Positions 1 through 3,927 of a stretch of DNA of 5,023 nt are shown piece after piece (the stretch's first letter is position 1; each line of letters begins with the position of its first letter). The notes beneath the pieces are model-generated. The model was not told where the DNA came from and did no database searches. It worked only from the letters and a program-made list of their open reading frames with translations. This DNA is from an uncultured Brevibacterium sp. Lineage in GTDB: Bacteria > Actinomycetota > Actinomycetes > Actinomycetales > Brevibacteriaceae. A program made the position numbers and the translations under genes. The stretch lies in NCBI GenBank assembly GCA_902489185.1, contig CABTZC010000173.1:1-5023 (forward strand), given 5' to 3'.

Positions 1-1
1 G

Positions 2-89
2 CGGTAGCGGTGGGATTTGAACCCACGGTAGGGGGTTGCCCTACACAACATTTCGAGTGTTGCACCTTCGGCCGCTCGGACACGCTACC
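2..89 (-). tRNA. tRNA-Ser, anticodon CGA
   Basis: Read on the minus strand, this folds as a class II (long variable arm) serine tRNA that decodes UCG. The acceptor stem pairs GGTAGCG (89-83) with CGCTACC (9-3), T8 lies at 82, and the discriminator is G at 2, as expected for serine. The anticodon stem CAACA/TGTTG encloses the loop CTCGAAA, with the anticodon CGA at 55-53. The variable arm is a GTAGGG/CCCTAC-type stem. The T arm is GTGGG-TTCAAAT-CCCAC. One further C at position 1 could begin an encoded CCA, but the window ends there. The ends were set so that the invariant T8 falls correctly. Two additional GC pairs just outside (1-2 with 90-91) appear to be chance. The gene lies downstream of tadA in the same direction and has its own promoter. 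Confidence 0.96.
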
Positions 90-96
90 GCGGAAT

Positions 97-126
97 ACTC
101 TATTGTGAGCGCCGCATTCAAGTCAA
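97..126 (-). promoter_or_regulatory. Promoter of the tRNA-Ser gene
   Basis: On the minus strand a -35 box TTGACT (126-121) is followed by an 18-base spacer and a -10 box TAGAGT (102-97), which fits the TANNNT pattern of the main sigma factor in actinobacteria. The predicted transcription start, 6 to 8 bases downstream, is at about 89-91, practically at the mature tRNA 5' end at 89. It separates tRNA transcription from tadA, whose stop is at 155. Confidence 0.65.
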
Positions 127-154
127 ACCCGCGCACGGTCACACGTGGGTGTTC

Positions 155-622
155 TCACCTGCGGGCTGCGAAGAACTCCTCCAACACGCGAGCGGTTTCA
201 TCCGCCATGACGCCCGCATACACCTCGGGGCGGTGCAAGGAACCGCGGTCACGCGGCAGATCCCATTGAGATCCACATGCCCCCGCTTTTTCGTCAAACG
301 CGCCAAACACAATCGCGTCCACGCGCGCACCCACGGCCGCGCCCGCACACATCGCACATGGCTCAAGCGTGACCACGAGGGTCGCGCCGTCTAACCTCCA
401 CCTCCCCAACCGGGCGGCGGCAGCGCGCAGAGCAACGACCTCGGCGTGGGCGGTGGGGTCCCCGTCGGCTTCACGACGGTTCCGCCCTCGCCCCACAACT
501 TCACCGTCCACCACAACGACAGCGCCTACCGGAACATCACCGCTGGCGGCACATGCACGAGCTTCGTCTAGTGCGATCTGCACCCATTCGCGGTGGTCTG
601 ACCGACTCTGCAGGGGGCTCAC
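155..622 (-). CDS. tadA: tRNA-specific adenosine deaminase (TadA)
   Basis: This cytosolic zinc enzyme converts adenosine 34 to inosine in tRNA-Arg(ACG) so that one tRNA can read several arginine codons. The 155-residue product has the full cytidine/deoxycytidylate deaminase fold signature. The zinc ligand and proton-shuttle motif HAE is at residues 59-61 and PCAMC, with the two zinc cysteines, at 88-92. They are preceded by DVPVGAVVV (29-37) and the substrate-contacting N48, and followed by FGAFDEKAGACGS (106-118), typical of actinobacterial TadA. The chosen start is a GTG at 622, which gives the usual family length and begins 7 bases after the stop of the upstream partner gene (630). An in-frame GTG at 673 would add 17 residues and overlap that gene by 44 bases. 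Neither start has a convincing ribosome binding site, so translational coupling is likely. Function is secure; the start is not. Confidence 0.93.
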   Translation of the reverse strand: MSPLQSRSDHREWVQIALDEARACAASGDVPVGAVVVVDGEVVGRGRNRREADGDPTAHAEVVALRAAAARLGRWRLDGATLVVTLEPCAMCAGAAVGARVDAIVFGAFDEKAGACGSQWDLPRDRGSLHRPEVYAGVMADETARVLEEFFAARR

Positions 623-629
623 CAGCGTC

Positions 630-1169
630 TTAGCGCGCCGCCTCAAGGGCCTCGCCGAAGCCCACAATTTCACCTACGTGGGCGACGATTCGGGCAGGGT
701 CGGCAGAGTGCTTTTCGCACTGGTCCAACAGGTCGCTGGCACTGACCCCGAGGTCGTCGAAAATGTCGGAGTCGCCGCCCCACGTAGAGTCCTCGTCGGG
801 GAACATCGCGGACTCAGCTTCGTCATCGTCACTTGGCTCTTCGTAGTCGTCGTCAAAGTCGTCGCCGTCTTCAAGCTCATACTCGTCAAGAGGTGAGTCG
901 AGGTAATCCTCAAAGAGATCGGCATACGGGCTGGCCTGCGCGGCTTCGATGTCGGAAATAAACACCTTGATGTTGTCGACTTCGGTGAGGCGCACAATGG
1001 CGAACCATTCGTCTTCGCGTTCGACAATCGCGACAGCTTCGCAGTCCTCACCTGCAACAGAACGGAGGGTTTCGGCCAGCTCGTCCAGGTCTGACCATTC
1101 TTCAACGTCGATATCTACGGGGCGGTATTCGTCGCCTGTCTGAGCAACGGCTGCAGTGAAATATGACAT
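630..1169 (-). CDS. TadA-associated protein, acidic (TIGR03941-like)
   Basis: This 179-residue protein matches my memory of the actinobacterial 'putative tRNA adenosine deaminase-associated protein' family, whose genes sit directly before tadA. Its biochemical role is unknown to me. The N-terminal start MSYFTAAVAQ and the C-terminal segment DIFDDLGVSASDLL...GEIVGFGEALE (about 135-177) are the family-like parts. An N-terminal alpha/beta region includes DEWFAIVRL (53-61). Residues 95-139 form a very acidic, probably disordered linker with 24 Asp or Glu among 45 residues. The ATG at 1169 was chosen because it begins the family-like MSYF. An ATG six codons upstream (1187) is possible, and the much longer open frame reaching 1520 runs antisense into upp and is not credible. 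No normal Shine-Dalgarno sequence is present; the GGGG lies only one base from the ATG. It is probably co-transcribed with tadA. Confidence 0.85.
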   Translation of the reverse strand: MSYFTAAVAQTGDEYRPVDIDVEEWSDLDELAETLRSVAGEDCEAVAIVEREDEWFAIVRLTEVDNIKVFISDIEAAQASPYADLFEDYLDSPLDEYELEDGDDFDDDYEEPSDDDEAESAMFPDEDSTWGGDSDIFDDLGVSASDLLDQCEKHSADPARIVAHVGEIVGFGEALEAAR

Positions 1170-1175
1170 ACCCCA

Positions 1176-1181
1176 ATTGTT
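1176..1181 (-). promoter_or_regulatory. Possible -10 box for the tadA operon
   Basis: The minus-strand hexamer AACAAT ends 6 bases before the ATG at 1169, the spacing expected of a leaderless actinobacterial transcript. It differs from TANNNT at one position, and no good -35 box is seen. The 16-bp palindrome at 1208-1223 would be centred about 46 bases upstream of such a start. This is weak evidence. Confidence 0.3.
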
Positions 1182-1207
1182 GCGCATGATCCGGCCGTGC
1201 GCACAGC

Positions 1208-1223
1208 CTTTTACATGTAAAAG
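1208..1223. promoter_or_regulatory. Perfect 16-bp palindrome, operator candidate
   Basis: CTTTTACATGTAAAAG equals its own reverse complement over all 16 bases; the next pair outward does not match. It stands out as AT-rich in a GC-rich, 174-base divergent intergenic region between the tadA operon (start 1169) and upp (start 1344). A dimeric regulator such as a TetR, GntR or MarR-type protein could bind here. I do not recognise the motif as the site of a named regulator. With no U-tract and no loop, it does not look like a terminator. Confidence 0.5.
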
Positions 1224-1230
1224 TCTCCGC

Positions 1231-1247
1231 GTGTCCGGAAGTGTCCG
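1231..1247. repeat. GTGTCCG direct repeat in divergent spacer
   Basis: The heptamer GTGTCCG occurs at 1231-1237 and again at 1241-1247, exactly one helical turn apart. Its TCCG core also appears at 1226 and 1252, giving steps of 8, 10 and 8 bases. It may be a regulator site next to the palindrome at 1208-1223, but short repeats like this also arise by chance. Confidence 0.3.
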
Positions 1248-1330
1248 AGGATCCGCCAGCACCTCACCGGCCCTGCCGCCTCTTGTGCGAATGACGCAGT
1301 TGCTCCCGGCACACCCCACCACACATAAGG

Positions 1331-1338
1331 CATAATTT
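1331..1338 (+). promoter_or_regulatory. -10 region of upp, probably leaderless mRNA
   Basis: CATAAT (1331-1336) overlaps TAATTT (1333-1338), both near the actinobacterial -10 consensus. The upp ATG follows at 1344, only 5 to 7 bases downstream, so the transcript probably starts at or next to the A of the start codon. There is no Shine-Dalgarno sequence before the ATG, which agrees. TTGCTC at 1300-1305 lies too far upstream (25 bases) to be a normal -35 box. Confidence 0.55.
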
Positions 1339-1343
1339 TTGAC

Positions 1344-1979
1344 ATGGAACTTCATGTTGCCGACCACCCCCTGATTGCCCACAAGCTCACTGTTCTGCGT
1401 GACGAACGAACCGATTCTACGCGTTTTCGCCAGCTCGCCGACGAACTTGTCACGCTTCTCGCGTATGAAGCGACCCGCAACATTCGCGTGACGGACAAGC
1501 ACATCCGTACACCCGTTCAAGAAACCGTGGGGGTCGAACTGGCGACCCCACGCCCACTCGTCGTGCCTATTCTGCGCGCTGGCCTAGGAATGCTCGACGG
1601 CATGATGCGCATGATCCCCACTGCGGAAGTCGGATTCCTTGGCATGGTGCGCAACGACGAAACCCTCGAAGTGACCACGTACGCGGAACGCCTTCCCAGC
1701 GACCTGAAGAACCGTCAGGTATACGTTGTTGACCCCATGCTGGCCACCGGAAACACGCTGATCATGGCCGTTGAGTACTTGTTGGAACGCGGGGTGTCCG
1801 AGGTGACAGCGGTCTGCCTGGTTTCGGCACCTGAAGGCGTAAAGGCTGTCAGCGACCGTTTTGACGGACGGGCCAACATCTCGATTCACACTGCCGCATA
1901 TGACGAGGGCCTGAATGACGACGCATACATCGTTCCGGGGCTGGGCGACGCCGGCGACCGCCTATACGGCGTCGTGTAA
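1344..1979 (+). CDS. upp: Uracil phosphoribosyltransferase
   Basis: This cytosolic pyrimidine-salvage enzyme joins uracil and PRPP to give UMP and pyrophosphate. The 211-residue product is full length for the family. It has VPILRAGLGMLDG at 74-86, the PRPP-binding loop DPMLATGNT at 130-138 preceded by the beta strand VYVV, and the uracil-binding C-terminal segment YIVPGLGDAGDR at 195-206. The N-terminal helix region HPLIAHKLTVLRDERT (8-23) is also typical. The ATG at 1344 gives the standard N-terminus and suits a leaderless mRNA. The gene is transcribed divergently from the tadA pair, an arrangement I recall from other actinobacteria. No pyrimidine-responsive leader or attenuator can be present if the transcript is leaderless. 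Confidence 0.97.
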   Translation: MELHVADHPLIAHKLTVLRDERTDSTRFRQLADELVTLLAYEATRNIRVTDKHIRTPVQETVGVELATPRPLVVPILRAGLGMLDGMMRMIPTAEVGFLGMVRNDETLEVTTYAERLPSDLKNRQVYVVDPMLATGNTLIMAVEYLLERGVSEVTAVCLVSAPEGVKAVSDRFDGRANISIHTAAYDEGLNDDAYIVPGLGDAGDRLYGVV

Positions 1980-1990
1980 CCGCACGCGCC
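1968..1990 (+). terminator. Weak hairpin at the end of upp
   Basis: GGCG-(T)-CGTG pairs with CACGCGCC across a six-base loop, giving an 8-bp GC-rich stem with one bulged T that spans the stop codon. No T-run follows, so it is a hairpin-only terminator candidate at best. It could instead simply reflect GC-rich coding sequence. Confidence 0.3.
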
Positions 1991-2003
1991 ACCACCTCGG
2001 GAT

Positions 2004-2046
2004 GTCACATAGTGTCATAATTCTTCATAAAGTCATGATTTATGAC
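2004..2046. promoter_or_regulatory. Cluster of GTCATAA-like elements before the regulator gene
   Basis: Similar heptamers start at 2004 (GTCACAT), 2014 (GTCATAA) and 2024 (TTCATAA), exactly 10 bases apart, then at 2032 (GTCATGA). An inverted copy, TTATGAC, lies at 2040-2046, so GTCAT-N5-ATGAC (2032-2046) is also an inverted repeat. TGTCACATAGTGTCA (2003-2017) is a palindrome with one mismatched pair. Further ATGAC copies occur at 2083 and 2091 inside the next gene. Direct repeats with about one helical turn are the usual targets of OmpR/PhoB-type winged-helix proteins, and the next gene encodes one. A promoter for that gene (for example the extended -10 TG-A-TTTATG at 2036-2044) probably overlaps the cluster. 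Apart from the upp-end hairpin, the rest of the 1980-2072 spacer shows nothing clear. Confidence 0.45.
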
Positions 2047-2072
2047 ATGGTGAATGAGCCTCGAATCCTCGT

Positions 2073-2870
2073 ATGAAGAACAATGACGATATGACACAGC
2101 AACGGAACAGCGGACCACTCCCCCAGCGTCGTCCCTCATCAGCAAGCGCTGCGCACCCTCGAAGCGCAGTCGCGATGCGCCGCCAGGGGTCACGTCTTGC
2201 ACCGGTCGACGCCGAACAGGCACCCCGCACGTTCGGCCCAGCTGGCGTCACTCAAACCCCTCACGCTGCCCGAGGCATCGCTATTTACATCGGCCTGGAC
2301 GAAGAGAAGGCCGCACAGGACGGAACCAACCTCACCCAAATCGCGCAGGCCCTCCAGGATTACGCAAAAGAGCTCGCATCCCAGGCTGAGACCTCGGCGG
2401 TCATTGCGTTGGCCCCAGAAGGCCGAGGTCGTGACCTGGAAGCGGTGCGCGCCGCCTTGAGTGGGTCCCCAGCGGCGACTGGCGCAACGGCCGGTCGGCA
2501 CGGGCCACTTCGTACGCGTATTCCCTCCCGCATCCAGCCCCCAGCGACGCGCGAGGACTTGGGCCTGCGCGTCGACATCCCCCGTCGCGAAATCTACGTG
2601 GACGGCGAACCACAGAAGATCACGGCTAAAGAGTTTGACCTGTTGGCAACCTTGGTCAGTCACCCGGGCGAGTCCTTGTCACGCGAGGAACTCATCGAAC
2701 AGGTGTGGGCCGGCCAAGACACCGACGAACGCACTGTTGACGTGCACATTCGAAGGCTGCGGAACCGTTTAGGGTCCTACTCCAGTGTGATCCGCACGCT
2801 CCGAGGTGTGGGATATAGGTTCGACGAACACCCAGATGTTTCCGTGTGGCTCGCAACAGCAGTGAAATAA
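2073..2870 (+). CDS. Winged-helix transcriptional regulator without receiver domain
   Basis: This is a 265-residue DNA-binding protein with an OmpR/PhoB-type (Trans_reg_C) C-terminal domain at about 164-250. The domain shows the N-terminal strand IYVDGEPQKIT, the helix AKEFDLLATLV (185-195), SREELIEQVW (203-212), the recognition helix RTVDVHIRRLRNRLG (220-234) and the wing RTLRGVGYRF (241-250). There is no phospho-acceptor receiver domain. Instead residues 1-66 are low-complexity, rich in Ser, Arg, Pro and Ala, and 67-115 form a conserved-looking module (RGIAIYIGLDEEKAA...LTQIAQALQDYAKEL...AVIALAPEG). I recall a similar layout in other actinobacterial proteins, function unknown to me. The ATG at 2073 was taken for lack of a better one; 2091 and 2175 are in-frame alternatives and none has a strong ribosome binding site. 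Targets are unknown; the repeats at 2004-2046 suggest autoregulation. Confidence 0.85.
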   Translation: MKNNDDMTQQRNSGPLPQRRPSSASAAHPRSAVAMRRQGSRLAPVDAEQAPRTFGPAGVTQTPHAARGIAIYIGLDEEKAAQDGTNLTQIAQALQDYAKELASQAETSAVIALAPEGRGRDLEAVRAALSGSPAATGATAGRHGPLRTRIPSRIQPPATREDLGLRVDIPRREIYVDGEPQKITAKEFDLLATLVSHPGESLSREELIEQVWAGQDTDERTVDVHIRRLRNRLGSYSSVIRTLRGVGYRFDEHPDVSVWLATAVK

Positions 2871-2891
2871 CCCCCAGAAAGTTCACCCGAT

Positions 2892-2906
2892 GCGCGTGTG
2901 GCGCGC
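2892..2906. terminator. Short GC hairpin after the regulator gene
   Basis: GCGCG and CGCGC form a 5-bp stem with a TGTGG loop, 21 bases after the stop of the winged-helix gene. No T-tract follows on either strand. It may slow or end transcription, but this is a weak candidate. Confidence 0.22.
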
Positions 2907-2946
2907 TACTCAACCTTCAGAAACCCTGCAAAAGTTCTCATAACCG

Positions 2947-2963
2947 CGGTCAGGGTGTGACCG
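2947..2963. promoter_or_regulatory. CGGTCA-N5-TGACCG inverted repeat, operator candidate
   Basis: Two perfect 6-base arms, CGGTCA (2947-2952) and TGACCG (2958-2963), flank GGGTG. The repeat ends one base before TAGAGT (2964-2969), a TANNNT-type -10 box that would start transcription near 2976, just ahead of the ATG at 2979. A protein bound here would cover the -35/-10 spacer and so would likely repress. No clear -35 box is visible. I cannot name a regulator for this motif. Confidence 0.42.
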
Positions 2964-2978
2964 TAGAGTTAAAAGGCA

Positions 2979-3884
2979 ATGCGCAAAGGGACATGTGTTT
3001 TTCTCATAGGGGCGGGTCTGGCTGCCCTGCTTCTGCTGCACCATTTGATTCCGACTACCCGTGGGCTTGCTCTTGTGGTAGAAAGCGTGCTCCCGTGGAC
3101 TGGAGTCCTGATTGCTTTACTGCTGATCGTGGGACTCATCAGGTTCTCCGTATGGTCCGTGATCGGTGTCGTTCTACCTGCGCTTGTGTGGGGCCAAATG
3201 TTTGGCGTGTACCTCAAGCCCTCCAATGAACCCGACCACACGGACATTGTGGTTGCCACCCAAAATGTGGGGGCGCGCCTCCCTGAACCCTCGGCCACTG
3301 CGCTGAACATCATTGAACGCAAACCTGACATTGTCACGCTGCAAGAGATTGAGTCGTTGTCCGGGAAGATCATTCGCGAACAGATGGACAAGAGCTTCAA
3401 GTACCACAAAGTGAGTGACACGGTTGGCCTGTGGTCTAAGTGGCCCATTAGCGACACTGAGGAAATCGATTTGGGCCTGTCCTGGCCACGCGCCTTTGCC
3501 GCAACTGTCAAAACTGACCACGGGAACGTGCGCGTGTATTCCGTTCACATGCCATCAGTGCGCCCAGGCAGTGAATCACTACGTAACACCGCTCTCCAGA
3601 CTGTGGCGCAGAAAGTGTCAGAGGACCCGGCCCAGAGAGTCATTGTCGCTGGCGATTTCAACTCCACCAGCACTGACCGCTACTTTGCTGACCTCAACGA
3701 TTCGCTCACGAACACTCGGCGCGCATCCGGTGGAGGTTTCGGTTTTACGTGGCCGTCCCAGTTCCCTGTGGCGCGCCTTGACCATGTTTTGGTCCGTGGC
3801 ATGGACCCAGTGTCTGACACGGTGTTACCCCGTGGGACGTCAGATCACCGAGCAATCGTCGCAGGCATCAACCTGAGTAAATAA
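2979..3884 (+). CDS. Membrane-anchored endonuclease/exonuclease/phosphatase family enzyme
   Basis: This 301-residue protein has three N-terminal membrane helices (about 6-24, 32-54 and 59-78) and a C-terminal EEP-superfamily (PF03372) metal-dependent phosphodiesterase or phosphatase domain from about 88 to 298. All core residues appear to be present: N96 (TQNVG), E123 (TLQE), H190 (YSVHMPS), D226 and N228 (GDFNS), D268/H269 (RLDHVLV) and D289/H290 (TSDHRA). The positive-inside rule (MRK at the N-terminus, an Arg between helices 2 and 3) puts the catalytic domain outside the cell. The substrate cannot be told from sequence; extracellular DNA, a phospholipid or a phosphoester are all possible. 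AAAAGG lies only two bases from the ATG, unusually close for a ribosome binding site. The gene has its own candidate operator upstream and is convergent with the protease gene. Confidence 0.87.
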   Translation: MRKGTCVFLIGAGLAALLLLHHLIPTTRGLALVVESVLPWTGVLIALLLIVGLIRFSVWSVIGVVLPALVWGQMFGVYLKPSNEPDHTDIVVATQNVGARLPEPSATALNIIERKPDIVTLQEIESLSGKIIREQMDKSFKYHKVSDTVGLWSKWPISDTEEIDLGLSWPRAFAATVKTDHGNVRVYSVHMPSVRPGSESLRNTALQTVAQKVSEDPAQRVIVAGDFNSTSTDRYFADLNDSLTNTRRASGGGFGFTWPSQFPVARLDHVLVRGMDPVSDTVLPRGTSDHRAIVAGINLSK

Positions 3885-3885
3885 A

Positions 3886-3925
3886 CCGCTGAGGTGTAAG
3901 CACCCACCTGCTTAACCACCAGCGG
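3886..3925. terminator. Probable bidirectional terminator between convergent genes
   Basis: The outer stem CCGCTG/CAGCGG (3886-3891 with 3920-3925), a three-pair GGT/ACC segment and the inner stem TAAGC/GCTTA (3897-3901 with 3910-3914) form one long hairpin around an eight-base loop, with a small internal loop and one bulged G. It begins one base after the stop at 3884 and ends two bases before the stop codon of the opposite gene. On the minus strand it is followed by TTTATTTAC, a fair U-tract; on the plus strand by the looser CTTACTTGTTGGTT. Confidence 0.65.
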
Positions 3926-3927
3926 GC

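Noticed and set aside
1..91. tRNA ends at 1 and 91 based on a nine-pair outer stem
   Set aside because: This would put a C at position 8 and lose the serine discriminator G; the 2-89 placement satisfies both.
127..150. ACCCACG/CGCGGGT hairpin after tadA as a terminator
   Set aside because: The stem has a mismatch, a ten-base loop and only three T after it, and it overlaps the -35 box of the tRNA promoter; too weak to call.
369..896. Plus-strand open frame of 175 codons opposite tadA and its partner
   Set aside because: Its residues mirror the codons of the opposite genes (long runs of Thr, Ser, Val) and it has no ribosome binding site or recognisable domain.
1170..1520. Open frame continuing upstream of the TadA-associated protein to 1520
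   Set aside because: It runs antisense into the upp coding region, its translation has no family character, and the conserved MSYF start is at 1169.
2881..2887. GTTCACC, identical to the PHO-box unit of Streptomyces PhoP
   Set aside because: Only one copy is present; no second unit follows 11 bases away, and the nearby GTTCTCA at 2934 is out of phase. A single heptamer is not evidence for phosphate control.
2969..3511. Minus-strand open frame of 180 codons opposite the EEP gene
   Set aside because: The plus-strand frame has membrane helices and all catalytic motifs; this one is its shadow.
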